The position numbers were made by a program, and so were the translations under genes. The notes under the pieces were generated by a model. That model saw nothing but the letters and a program-made list of their open reading frames with translations, was not told the DNA's origin and searched no databases. Shown piece by piece: positions 45,586 through 57,970 of a stretch of 64,000 nucleotides of DNA. The stretch comes from Amia ocellicauda (lineage: Eukaryota; Chordata; Actinopteri; Amiiformes; Amiidae), in assembly GCF_036373705.1 (NCBI RefSeq), contig NC_089855.1:4316501-4380500 (forward strand). Direction: 5' to 3'. How positions within the stretch are numbered: position 1 is the stretch's first letter; every line of letters starts with the position of its first letter.

Positions 45586-48500
45586 TTATTCATAGGAGTA
45601 GCCCAGGTCTAACACTTTCAAATTGAAGTAATTGTCATTGTGTCTCAGAGGGAAGAAAGCAGTCATGTAGGAGTTTGGCCTCTGTGCTTTAGGGATGTTG
45701 GTATCATTTGGATAGTGAGCATCTTGATGGGTCTCCAGCCACATTTCTAGAATCCTGCAGGAGAGACAATAATTGATTAGACATCTTGGTGTGGCTTTTT
45801 TATTTCCCCATCAAGGAACAAGGACTTTGTTTAATCTGAACAAAAGCTTACAATGTTCAAAATAATAGACAAAATGCATGTGCACAAGAGCTAAATTAAA
45901 TAAAATTTATCTGAGAATGCAAGTAAACAAAGTATAACTGTAGTGGCTGAAACAGCTCTTCAGATAAACAGAAGTAATCTAGAGGTGCAGCTCATGGAGA
46001 CCTGTGTACAGGTGAGTGCAGCTCATGGAGTCCTGAGGTCACAATACTACAGAACCTTATTTAGTTGGTTTAGGTCGTGGTGCTACTCACCAGGTGGAAT
46101 AGTCCGACTACAACACCCACCAGTGACATATATAATATACAAGTCTTCTATATGGGATATATGTTGTGTCTTACGCACTTGTCAACAAAGGCATGGTGTA
46201 CGAGGAATATGGGGTCATTCGCAGCGATGGGAACGTGGGAAATGGTTCCATTGAGGTAATCGTGGATCAGGTTATGCATGGAGCTGTTGAGATGCCTGTT
46301 GTTCTGTGGGACGTCAAACCCTGAGAAAAGACACAGCTGTGACTACCATGTGTACTGTCCTGTTGTTTCTCATGTAGGGCACACTGTATATATAAACAAA
46401 CATGGAAACAATATGTTTTGAGATGTTGCAAATACGTTGAAACTGATATGTTGACTGATATGTAATTGCAGTGTGTGTAGAAAAGCCCATACGTTCCACC
46501 TTTTCTGTCATTAATATTGTATTAAAAATCACCCCTTAGCTTATCAGTGTGGTCACAGTATATATATACTTATATATATATAAGGGCTGGGCGATATGTA
46601 ATTTTATTTTAATCGATAATCGCCTTAGAAAACATCGCGATATCTGATAATATTGTCTATTCCACACGGACTCCACCAACCCGCCCGCGTGCAGGCCATC
46701 GCGACGTCAAATTCTTCCCGGCAAAAAAATTCGCAATATTATGGTTTTAAACCAAATGCAAATGGTGAACTAGACAACAGAGCTATCTGCAGGCTGTGCA
46801 AGAAAAAAGTAAAGGTTAAAGATGCACAGACCACTAATCTCCTTAGCCACATCCAAATACACCATCCAGCAGTAGCGGCCTCATTTGAACCCCGCTCCGC
46901 AGCCGGACGATGACACCTTACATGTCAATTACTGCTCATCACATAGACAAAGACTGGGTCCTACTATCCAACTGCTTGGGAACCATTTCCGTGCCTGAGA
47001 GCCACACTGCAGATTATGTGGCGGACAGTCTCTTGGAAAGTGTTAAAGAATGGCGCGTCGAAGAAAGAAAAATGTCATGTGTCACCACAGACAATGGAGC
47101 TAATGTTGTTGCAGCCATACGGCAGCTAAATTGGCCATGGCTTAACTGTTTTGGGCATAATTTGAATGTCGCCATAAACCATTCACTACAGAAGGAGAAG
47201 GCCAGCACAGACCGAGCATTTGTTGTATGCCGGGCCATTAATGGGGCTCTCGAAGAGTTGGCACCGAAGACATGAACTCGTGAAAGCGCATGAGGAGCTC
47301 AGCATCCCCCATCACTCTCTCGTTACAGTAAGCTAACCATTATAGACTATTCAATTTTAAATACAATATATTTTACGATCATTATTATTTTATATTATTT
47401 TGGAAACATTTTATAAAAAGGTTTAATTAGTTAACATGAAATAATAATGAACAATACTTATACAGCATGTATTAATCTTTGTTAATGTTAATTTCAACAT
47501 TTACTAATACATTATTAACCTCTGGGGACGGAAAAATCGTGCGTAACTTACATAATATTAAATATATTTTAAACCATTTGAGATAAAAGAAATCGGTTTT
47601 TTACCTGTGTAGCTGAGATTCCGCTGAAAACAGCCATGTGCGGTTTGTTTACATCGCGTACTTCCCGGTTTTAGAAATCCCGTACGCAATGAGGCTGGCA
47701 TTGCCCAATGGAGAAGCTGTTACTATAGATAACACATGACTTCTAGAGCTGCCAATCTAGCCAATCGAAAAAATCCTTTCTGATCGGCTGCATAGATCAC
47801 CCGATAAGGGCCGGTGTTCTGACAAACTGAGCTACTGGACAGAATTAGCTTCCTAACGAAAGTGCGCAATTAACAATTTCAAAACACGCCCATAAACCTG
47901 GGCTACCTGCGGGTAGCTCATCTTGATTGCGCAGGTCAATTTGTCAGGTTAATTTGACCATTTGAGCTGCCTTTCAGGATGTGCTGCTTTCTGATATCGC
48001 GCCTGCGTAGTGACCACATTACACGCTGTTAAATCCGAGCTGTTATTGACGGCAAGTTTTCAATATGCCACAGACTTCCTTATAGAACATAATTAAATTT
48101 TTGAAGTATTTCCTTCTTTAATCACTTTAGAATTTCAGATATTTGGCTGGTTTGCAGTGGATAGGAACATAACTTGCATTTGCTTTTAATTTACAGAAAT
48201 CAATGGTCTTATCAGATAAGCGTAACTTTAACCTTTTAGTACTTTGTGGTAATTAATAATACCCGATTCATTCAAAATGTAAAAATGCATAATAAAAATA
48301 TGCATAGACACTACAGACCTCAAGTGTAGCCTGTGTGTAGCCTTTGAATGCTGTACATTTTACATGACGAGTTAAAATACATGTTCTAAAAAACAGGTCG
48401 ACATGGAAGGTAGATACGATTAAGTATAGAGGAATACAGCAAGGCACAGAAGCAATTCTTAAGACGACATGCTTCAAAACTTACCATTTCAAGTAAGTAA

Positions 48501-51500
48501 TGAAAAAATAATTACAATTGCACAATTAAGTATACCACAGCCAAATGCAGAATTCAGGTCACTGAACACTGAATTAAACCTTTCTGGCAGTAAAGTGTAA
48601 GGATGAGTGTAGAGCCCTATTTGGTGAATTCCACAGCTCTAAAATATGTGTTTGTATATATTTTTTTCCATTTCTTGATGCTCTGCACAGGAAGAATTTA
48701 CATTAGTTACCATTATTACCAGTTACCAGTATTATGGATTGAAAAATAGTTAATCTGTCTATTTCCAGGCAATGTACAGGAATACTGCACATCCTGCAAC
48801 ATTATGGACACTAACTCTGGCAATGACATCATCAATATGGTAAAAATATGAATACAGCACATGTAAATGGTTCTATGAAATATACATATGGATAAGTATC
48901 CCAAGCCACTTGAACCCTTTACTGATAAACCATTTCACAACAATGTGATTCCCAGATTGCTGCCTCACTGGACTCAATAATTCAGTCAGTATAGTTGTAG
49001 GTTTGTTGTGTAGTTTAATTGTGGATCACAGAAAAGCAGCAGCAACTTAGTAGGGAATTAAATCAAAACGTTTAAATAGCAGTAACAGCAAAGCACAACT
49101 CTGAATATAACCGTTGTTGATTTTCAATTTGATTGAGCCTGAACAGTAACTACTACTACTACATAATATATTTGATATAAAAAAGTTCATTACTCTCCTT
49201 GATTTGCTTTAGGTGCAGTGCGACCATTGTTTCGGTGGGCACACATTGAGTGCACGGAATACCGCACCTCTCCTGAAGACCTCAGATCTAACATATGTAT
49301 GTGTGTGTGAAATGTGCACTAAATAAAAATAAAAGCTAGATGCAGCTTGATGACTTGTCATCTCAGTAGACTGTGTTATGTGTTTTTTAAGCTAATTTTA
49401 ACCTATAATTATATACAGTTAAAATTATTTTGCCCATAGTATTTTATAGTGACCAATTTGCTATTTATGCATAGATGATAGGATGAGCTACCTTGGTTTT
49501 GAAGGGGTTAAAATACATTATGAGTGTTGAAAAGCAGAGGGCAGCCCATTCTGATAGGTCCTTTCTGTCTGACAGGATGAGCTACCTAATGTTTTCAATC
49601 GGGGCGGCTCATCCTGAGCGGCAGCGCATTTTTTCAGACTAGTCTGACAATCTGAGCTACCGGGCAGCTCATTCTGACAGGGAAGCTCAGTTTGTCAGAA
49701 CAGCGGCTTACAGGCGCTGCGAAATACAGCTCCAGACAGAGAGAGACAGGGGGGTGGGCAGACGTAGGATGGCATCGCTATTATTTCCATAACTCGGACA
49801 TAATACATACTATTGCTATAAATGTGGTATCTATGGATTCAGAAGAGCTTCAGCTATGGATCTATGCAGGTAGTATGTTCGTATAATATAATAATACAAT
49901 ATAAACTGCATTATACAGGTAGCGGCGTCAGGAGTTATTATAACTGTTAATGTTAGAAATTGTAGGTCCAATTATGCATGGCCCTGATGGCCCTGATCAA
50001 AAGTTTACATACCCTTGAATGTTTGGCCTTGTTAGACACAAGGTGACACACACACAGGTTAAAATGGCAATTAAAGGTTTTGGGGGTGTGTGAGCTCTAA
50101 AGGCACGGGGAATCTTTGATGGCAAGATGAATGCAGCATGTAGAAAATACTGGCAGACAATTTGCATTCTTCTGCACAAAAGCTGCACATGGGACGCTCT
50201 TGGAATTTCCAGCACGACAATGACCCTAAGCACAAGGCCAAGTTGACCCTCCAGTCAGGGCCGTAATTATAATATCCCCCCCAATATTCAAATATGTTCA
50301 AAATGTCCCCCCACCAATATATTGATATAAAAATATAAATAAATAAAAAATGTGCTATGCTACAACAGGCAACCACGCACCGCCGTCCGAAATAATCATT
50401 AGCAAATGTAATCATAATCATAACTAAACTTAACAAATTGCCATTATTAATACTGCCGGTTCTAGTATTACGGTGTACTGCAGTTCTGCGTGTGGTTTGT
50501 CCCAAGTGGTGTTGCCGTCGCGGCCAGAAACCCCGAGTCGTTACAATATATTTAAATCATGATTATATAATAATTGTATAATATCTCTCTATGTATTATA
50601 ATTTCCTTGATACATAATTTAACAATATCTACAACTGTCTAGCTAGCATTGCATTACATTTATTATATGCACCCGAAGCTACCATATTTTCTCAATTGAC
50701 TATCAGTCTAATGATGTAGCAGAATCCGCCAAAAACACTTAAAAAAAGGTGATTCCAGCAGCCAGTATCAGGGTGATAACGAGAGCCAATCGTAATTCAG
50801 TGGCTCCTGGCCAATCAGAGTGAAGCGATGTTTGAGTCCTGGCAGGGACACTTCATGGTACTTTTCTCATTCGAGCCATAAGGGTACTCGCTCCGCCGAA
50901 GGGAGCGCTGAAGGACGCAGCCCTACAATGCAATATGAGTGTTACGTAGGCTATATCACTGTAGATTGTGATCGTTTTAACGTCAACGTCAATACATCAT
51001 TTTGCGCTGGAACTGTAATTGTGGAAATAAATAATATTTTGCTTAGAGTGGAAACAAACGTTTTTGGTGAAAACGGGCCGATTTGCGAGTGCTTATCAGC
51101 TTATTAGCTCATACAGCTAAGTTACCTGGACAGTTAATGAGCCACACATTCACCAGCGACCCACAATGGTGCTCACGGGCGGGTTCAACTAACGCCAATG
51201 TCTTTATTACATTTGTCATAATGCCCACGTGAAGTCTGTGTCGATCATTTATGTTGCGCTGCGTGTGTAATTGATGTAGACAGTAGTAGCTTTCATTTAT
51301 TGTATATTCGTATAGTTTCTATCATGTTCACTGGTGCGTTCTGAGTAAAGAGAGAGAGGGAGAGAGAGCATGAGGATGCTGACAGGCCAGGGAGAGCAGG
51401 TGACGTGGAGGTGAGTGAGAAAAGGAGCAAATATTGATGACTGATCTGATATCACTGTGTTGGTGTTGTTCCTACAACATCACAATTAATGTTGCTCCAG

Positions 51501-52527
51501 GACCATCATGGCACTATTAGACATTATTGTAAAAAAATAAAATAAAGTTCTTCACATGTATTAGAGAATTTTCAAATCTTTTTTTTCTGAGGGGGGGACC
51601 CCCAGACCCCTAGCAGATTTGGTCCCCCCCAATGTTGACTCCATGACTACGGCCTTGCCTCCAGTTATTACAGCAGAAAAAGGTGAAGGTTCTGGAGTGG
51701 CCATCACATTCTCCTGACCTTAATATCATCAAGCCACTCTGGGGAGATCTCAAACATGCGGTTCATGCAAGACCACCAAAAACTTTGCATGACCTGGAGG
51801 CATTTTAGCAAGACGAATGGGCAGCTAAACCACCTGCACGAATTTGGGGCCTTAGACTATATTACTATTACCAAAGACTGCACGCTGTCATTGATGCTAA
51901 AAGGGGGCAATACACAGTATTAAGAACTAAGAGTATGCAGACTTTTGAACAGGGATCATTTAATTTATTTCTTTGTTGCCATGTTTTGTTTTATGATTGT
52001 GCCATTCTGTTATAACCTACAGTTGAATATGAATCCCATAAGAAATAAAATAACTGTGTTTTGCCTGCTCAATCATGTTTTCTTTAAAAATGGTACAATT
52101 CTCCAAGGGTATGCAAACTTTTGAACACAACTGTACATACACAATGCAACTCGTGATCACAGTGATAGTCTGCTGCACGCAGCTCCAGTTAGGGGAAATC
52201 TTAAAACAGCATGAGGCTCTGGTCTCTGCACCATGAAAGATACCTTAACATGAAAGGCCAGAGAAAAGCAGGAGAATGAAGGACAGAATGAGGGAATTAG
52301 AGATCGTGCTTACCCTCTAGCCTGTTCCTGAAGCTGCATTTGGCACCTCCGTCATAAGGAGGCGTGTCGAACTTCTCAGCTGCCAGAGTGTAACGGACAT
52401 CGCAAACAGTCGGCAGCAGCTTAGTTGCTATATCTTTGCCTGGGTTGCGTATTATAGGATGCAGTGGTGTTTTAGTTGGTGATATGCATATTTTTCCAAG
52501 AGTGTCATTGTCATACGTGCACATGGT

Positions 52528-52565
<38 letters not shown>

Positions 52566-54847
52566 CTGATTTATGCTCAGTGATTCAGGGCAACCTCTGG
52601 GGCAGATGGGAGCAACAGAAAAAAAAATACTAACTGCCAGATCAGTCTCTCCATAAGCAAATTGCATCAACTGGGAGAAAACTCACTTCTTCAAAAGCCT
52701 ATACTGCATTATTTGAGAAGAGTATTGCTATTCACTGGATATCCCTTATAGCAAATATTAAAGCATTGTTGTAATACTGGTATGTAAGATGCAATGTACA
52801 TAGGACACATTCTCTGTGAGGCTGTCCAGGCCTTAAATGTTGGGGATGTGGTTGATGGTCATTGTCAAGTTTGTTGCATTTCCTGGCACCCCTTTTGGTA
52901 CCTCTGTCCGTCTTCTTTCATTACAGTCCACAATTACAGAACTCCCGTTCTTCTGAAGACTTGTATATTTTTTTCAGAAAACAAGCAAAAAAGAAAAACA
53001 CGAGAAGGAGAATCTGCTGTGAGTGGGTGTTTGCAGTGGGATGTTTGCTTGTCTACGTCTTCGGTTCCACTGGCTTAAGCGGTGCGTGCAGTGACGTGCC
53101 GAGCTTTTTTGCAGAACCAGGCTGTTGTGAAGTCCGTCCCTGTTGTGGGAGGAGCAGCGATTGTGTTTTTGGTTTGTGTTTCGTTTTAAAAATAAAGACA
53201 GCAAACAACAATATGAGCGATACAGCCTGACGTGTCTATTTTATTCTTTATGCTTTACATGATTGTAAACAACGTAATATATACTGTTAAGCGATATTAG
53301 GAAGAGCTAAACGTGTATAGACAACATTATATTCAGACAAGCATTACCTTACTGTAAGAAAATGTTTCCATGTGCAACAATAAAATAAATATTTGCTATT
53401 TATTATTATTGTTATTTTTATTATTGTAATCATCGTCAAGATATGTGCTAGTAGATATGCATTTAAAATGGCACAACTTGTCTCCCTTAACCTATTACTC
53501 TTACTATAGATTTGTAACTGCAAACAATACTTTTTGCCGTATTATTTATAATGTACTTATCAGACGTCCTTAACCCGGGCAAGTTGCAGCTGAAACAAAA
53601 TACAGACGTTTCACATTAATCATCCAGATACAATATAGCCGGTTATAATTGAACTAAAGTGCGGGTCTCAGTCATGGCGTTTATGGACGCATTTGTAAAG
53701 GGGTCGAATATTAGGGATGATACGGGCTTGGTTAGTTGGATAATAAGCAACAAATGACAATGTTTGAAGTGATTGCTGCACCTGTATAAAAGTGAGCAAT
53801 GTTTCGGAAGAGAGCGCGTCAGGGACTGAGAGGTGTCTGCAGCAGCACAGTTAACTGCCTTTTGTGGCTTGTTGAGTTGTAGAGCCACTACATCGCTGCA
53901 GTATTGTGGAAAACTATTGATAGTCTTGAGGAGGCAGCTGGGGTGACAATAATCTAGTGTCTGCGCTACCACTGACATGAACCTGTAGTCCCGTCGGCAG
54001 TGGACGTGTGTGCCTGGGTTCTCGCAAACCCCGTTGTGGGCTGCGTTTCTGACTATACATTTATATTGTATTGATGGGGATGTGTAGATTGGTTTTTATT
54101 AAGCATATAGCTAATAAACTGGCATTAGACAAGAGTTCAAACTGCAGTTTCTTAAGAATTTGTATTGGGAAAATGTTTATAATGGTGTGATTTATTTATT
54201 GTGAGGTGGAATGATTGTTCTCTTTACTATATGAATTAGTTGCTGCTAATTATTCCTTTTTGTAAAATAAAATCCTTTCACTTTTTACGCTGGTTGCTGG
54301 TCTCTTTGGACTATATCCCAGTTCTATTTAATCCTTATAGAGAATGAATCTGTGGCCTAGACCCCGTTCACACTTGAGATTTTAACTCATATCGAAACTA
54401 GTCCCGCTTTTCGACCCGGCCTAATGCCGGTACTTGCCTAAATGTAACTGTGACGCGCCGGGCCTGGGCCGGTGAAAAGCGTCAGCGTGTGACGCAACTC
54501 GAGCCCCGCCCCCAGAGATGCGTGTCTGAGTAAACACAGAGTAAACACACAATAAACACAGAGTAAACACACAATAAACACAGAGTAAACACAGAGTAAA
54601 CACACAATGAACACACAATGAACACAGAGTAAACACACAATAAACACAGAGTAAACACACAATAAACACAGAGTAAACACAGAGTAAACACACAATAAAC
54701 ACAGAGTAAACACAGAGTAAACACACAATAAACACAGAGTAAACACGGGCACCGACACCGCTGCAGGACACAGTATTGTCTCTGTATTGTTTGAATGTCA
54801 TATCGATCTATAGCCTTAAATGTACTGTTACATTTCATTAGCTCACA

Positions 54848-54902
<55 letters not shown>

Positions 54903-57875
54903 CAAGTCTAGGCTAAGTAATGAGTTATAATGTAAACAGTTCAAACTACTCGGTCGATTAAAATAAAAGTGTGTAGCTGGTAAATTTGCTATTGTTTGTT
55001 CTTGTACTAAGAATGATTGAAGTCTGAAATTTAACGGTATGCATTTTACACGTGGAAATTGCATTGTGAACGGGACCATAACTTTATTAATTATCCGAAT
55101 TTTGCATTAAAACGATATAAATTTAACCGAAGCAAGTTTCCATTCAAATCAGCGCATTTTAATACGAGACCGGTTATTTACTATGCAATCCGAAATGCAG
55201 TTATATTGAGCTGAGCAGTACAATCACAAATGCCGGCGTTAGAGGTAAAAACTGGGCCGATGCACAAATGAAAGCGCTGTTACAATGTGGATGAAGATGC
55301 AGTTAAAACACAAACCGCAGCAGCGCAGCGCTGCTGTCTGACACTATAGACGCGTCACAGAGGCTGCTTTCCATGCACACGATTGTGTACTAATGCACAC
55401 GATTTATTGTGATTTAATGCTGATGTCCTAATAAAGTTGCTTCGCTTTCGGGTGGATGGTATAACAGCACTTTAGACTTGCAGAACCGAAGATAGACATT
55501 TTAAAAGCGAAATATATTAATTAGATTACCCATTGAAACAGCACAATTTTTAATTATTTTAGAAAGCTTCGGCTGCAAAGGGTTAATATTACTTTCAAAT
55601 AAAATATAGAACTGAACAATAGCCAATCGATATTAGTAGGTTGTGATTATAAACACATCGCACACACCTGTAACAGACCGCATGTCCTGCGTCACTGGTC
55701 TGTTTGAGCAGGTGTGTTTATTCCCGGCATGCATTTCGTTTAGGCCGCCTTTTCGCCCGCATATGTGACGCACTGAGGCTCCTAAACCCGCAAGTGTGAA
55801 CGGGGTGTCTGAGAAAAACCGGACTAAATTTGAGCCTAATAGGAGCTGATTGAGTATCTCGTGTTAATTGTCGGCATAGCGTAGTCGGAAGGTGTAGAAT
55901 AATTGATTACAGCTGGCTTGTGTGTCTGGTCGGCAACAGTCCTGCACAATAAACCAGTCCTTAATGTTTCAGAGGAAACCCAGATCTGCTGTATTTATTT
56001 ATTCATTGAACTTGTAAATGGACACGTTAACTGAATCGTGTTCGCCTTCATACTGACTGTCTCTGTGGGGCTGTTATACAACAGACCTACAAACTATTCA
56101 CAGGACAACAGCCTGAAACACCGTCCAGTTCATCAAATATGAATATCGGCTGCTACGGCTCCGATTATTATCCTTCAGTTTATTTTAATGCCGGGGTCAC
56201 TACACGATTTCTACAATCCGACTCGATTTTGTGCACAGTGCGCAGTTCACACTTAACCACTATTTTGCACCGAATGTGTGTCTTCTGCGTCGTGAAGCAG
56301 CGCTTCTGTGCAGACACGCACACTTCACGACTGATCTGCGGACAGCCTCCACATCTCGCAGAAACACGCTGATCCACACAGAGAAAAGGTCAACAGACAC
56401 GGACGTGCACACGTACAGGTCACGTCTGTTTAGCACAGATCTGCGCTGCTCCGCCAATGGGATCAGTGGATTTCTGCAGATCTGCGCAAAACTGCGGAAA
56501 AAACGCCACCACTCGCCGCTGCTGCTGTTTCTGTTCGTCTGTGCAGACAAACACAAAAAGCGTATAGTATTTTAAAATAACCTGCCCCGAAACAACCATT
56601 GGTATTTGAAGTATTTTAATAAATACGTATGAAAATCTTCTTCTCCTGTCATGTTTATTCTTCTGTTTCTTTTCTCTTCTTCAGTCAGCTCGGCTCTCAT
56701 TGGCTGCTGATGACGTCACTTTCCACGGTCGGCGCCGTTCGAGTCGTAAATATGAAACATGTTTAATAAACTGAGCGGCTCCGACCAGCTCACGATCAGA
56801 TCAGCCCGTCTCTCACTGCACGGCCATCGGCGGCGACGCGCCCGACCAGCTGCCTGTCGAGACGATCAGTGCCGATCTGTCGTGAGGGCCAAATCGGTCT
56901 CAAATCGGGCTTAAAATCGTGTAGTGTGACCCCGGCATAAGCCAGGTTAAATGCGGAAACGGGGCATAACACCTGTGGTCAATTATAGACCACAGACACA
57001 TTTGTCTTTGCCCTCATACAAGACAACAACCACATGGGAGAAAAATTAAATAATGATTAATCTGAAGGACATTAGAGTTAGATTCAAACTCTGGGAGCTC
57101 CTACCTTCCACTCAGAGAAGAGCGAGTCGTTGTGTATGTGTCCGTGTTCATCACTCACTCCGAAGTAGTCATTGGTGCAGATGTTGCAGTGATTTGTCTT
57201 GGTCCAGTCCCAGTAGGGGATGAAGAAGGAGTCATCATCCGTCAGCTCCCTGATCTCACGCTCAATGAACAGCAGGAACACTCTGTGCCAGAAGGGGAAG
57301 GCTGGGCCCTGATGGGCAGCATTCCTCGTAGAGTTGCGGTACGGCTTTGCTGCGTAATAGTGCAGCCAGATATAGTGATCATACACAGTGGCGTTCTTAA
57401 ATTCATAGTTGCCTTCTATAGATGTGTCATTGCTCTCGAGGATGACATATTTTTCACTGTTAGTGCGCTTTGCCTTCTCCAACGCAGTAAAGAACCTGGA
57501 CTTCTCTTCTGCAGTCAGACTAGTGATCTCCTTCCTCACAACGCTATGGATCTCATTACAGTGTGGGCCCTTGAACCCAGGCTTGCACTGGCTGCAGTCG
57601 AAACCATCAAAGTTTATGTTGCACCTGCATGCAGAGTCGTAGAAGGCATGGGGCCAGTCCTCTCGGTAGTCTATGTATGCATTGGACATTAGACTGTAGG
57701 TAGCACACAATCCCCGGCCAGCCCTGTAACCACAACGAGACCCCTGCCAGTCTGGGCAGCATGTGCGTGTTTCCAAGGCTTCTGGTGTGGTGCAGACGCG
57801 AGGGAATTGAGCTTCCAGAGCTGCTGGGAAGAGCAGCAGCAGCAGGGCTGACAAAGATAAACACGGCAGCAGCAT
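45586..57875 (-). CDS. Tyrosinase-like copper oxidase, secreted form (copy C)
   Basis: Four exons, 57105-57875, 52314-52527, 46179-46320 and 45586-45754, join in frame to about 431 residues, with GT/AG borders and the same intron phases as copy B. The product has a signal peptide ([20 protein letters not shown]), then the cysteine-rich region ([19 protein letters not shown]). The copper-A histidines are in [15 protein letters not shown] and PFWHRVF. The copper-B histidines are in [13 protein letters not shown] and LVHHAFVD. All six ligands are present. It ends DLGYSYE with no membrane anchor, so a secreted or luminal enzyme is predicted. Compared with B it has [18 protein letters not shown] and other scattered changes but no damage. 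Introns 1 and 2 are 4.6 and 6.0 kb long because of transposon insertions. The exon 2 acceptor tract is a CT microsatellite. Confidence 0.92.
46583..47330 (+). mobile_element. hAT (ZBED-type) transposon remnant
   Basis: The start AGGGCTGGGCGATATG is a typical hAT end. 46653-46913 encodes a BED zinc finger ([14 protein letters not shown], then [10 protein letters not shown]). 46910-47275 encodes part of the hAT catalytic domain ([20 protein letters not shown], then [12 protein letters not shown]). The region between them and the C-terminal dimerisation domain are missing and the frames differ. It is inside intron 2 of copy C. No right end is found. Confidence 0.85.
47811..49706. mobile_element. 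1.9-kb element with 23-bp inverted ends and subterminal repeats
   Basis: The first 23 bp (CCGGTGTTCTGACAAACTGA...) and the last 23 bp are inverted complements with one mismatch. Within about 170 bp of each end, variants of CTGACAATCTGAGCTACC recur in both orientations, at least eight in total. No transposase is recognisable; the longest inner frames are about 60-70 codons. Clusters of repeated subterminal motifs are transposase-binding sites in several DNA-transposon families. I cannot assign the family. Confidence 0.7.
49985..52133 (+). mobile_element. Tc1-like transposon interrupted by a hAT element
   Basis: The left end has TCAAAAGTTTACATACCCTT and the right end its inverse (GGGTATGCAAACTTTTGA). 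The plus strand has [13 protein letters not shown] with the second catalytic aspartate just before the insertion (around 50195-50250). After it, WPSHSPDLN and [11 protein letters not shown] follow, where the usual catalytic glutamate position reads lysine (NIIKPLW). The N-terminal part and first aspartate are deleted. Without the 1402-bp hAT insertion it would be about 750 bp. Confidence 0.88.
50256..51657. mobile_element. Non-autonomous hAT element with perfect 8-bp target duplication
   Basis: The element starts CAGGGCCGTA and ends TACGGCCTTG. CCTCCAGT flanks both sides (50248-50255 and 51658-51665), exactly the 8-bp duplication of hAT transposons. It lies inside the coding part of a Tc1 element. 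No hAT transposase is seen in its 1402 bp. Its middle (about 50540-50945) resembles the transposon at 39732-40433 in inverse orientation. Confidence 0.92.
52529..52562 (+). repeat. (GA)n microsatellite at the exon 2 acceptor of copy C
   Basis: On the minus strand this is a run of CT that directly precedes the CAG acceptor of exon 2 of copy C (52527) and forms its pyrimidine tract. Copies A and B lack the run. Confidence 0.92.
52800..54360. other. Intron 1 sequence of copy C, unassigned
   Basis: No gene is recognised. The frames at 52794-53230 (plus) and 53643-53978 (minus) have no motif. Poly(A)-like signals at about 53193 and 54269 may be from old retroelements. Confidence 0.45.
54530..54746 (+). 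repeat. Minisatellite of AAACACAGAGTAAACACACA-type units
   Basis: About 217 bp made of irregularly alternating blocks AAACACAGAGT, AAACACACAAT and AACACACAATG. All three minus-strand frames are open across it and give long [11 protein letters not shown]-type repeats, which are an artefact of a unit free of stops, not a gene. Confidence 0.95.
54852..54898 (+). repeat. (TA)n microsatellite
   Basis: About 47 bp of alternating AT. Confidence 0.98.
56189..56937. mobile_element. Harbinger-like MITE with TAA target duplication
   Basis: The ends TGCCGGGGTCACTACACG and its near-perfect inverse (CGTGTAGTGTGACCCCGGCA) enclose 749 bp. TAA lies on both sides (56186-56188 and 56938-56940), which fits the 3-bp TWA duplication of PIF/Harbinger elements. 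Open frames on both strands inside carry no known domain. It lies in intron 1 of copy C. Confidence 0.65.
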
Positions 57876-57936
57876 CTTTACTCCCTGAACTCTCGGATTC
57901 AAAAATATTCTCTATTCACCTCTGCTGAAGATCGCC

Positions 57937-57970
57937 CTTTATGTGCACTGAGCCTCCAGTACTGGCCAAT
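57937..57970 (-). promoter_or_regulatory. Putative core promoter of copy C
   Basis: Minus-strand ACATAAAGG at 57936-57944 lies 62 bp before the ATG, with an inverted CCAAT (plus CCAAT at 57966-57970) upstream. The arrangement is as in copies A and B. Confidence 0.6.

Larger units (their letters stand above)
54361..55806. mobile_element. DNA-transposon-like element with 16-bp inverted ends
   Basis: ACCCCGTTCACACTTG at the left is the exact inverted complement of CAAGTGTGAACGGGGT at the right. The interior has no transposase, but it contains a minisatellite (54530-54746) and an AT run (54852-54898). No target duplication is seen. The family is not assigned. Confidence 0.7.

Noticed and set aside
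47518-47810. TTAACCTCTGGGGACGG at 47518 as a possible piggyBac end
   Set aside because: The TTAA and end sequence fit, but no matching right end or transposase was found, so it is left unassigned.
54421-54838. Three overlapping minus-strand frames with [11 protein letters not shown] repeats that look like a membrane protein
   Set aside because: All three frames of a minisatellite are open. The hydrophobic repeats come from the stop-free unit.
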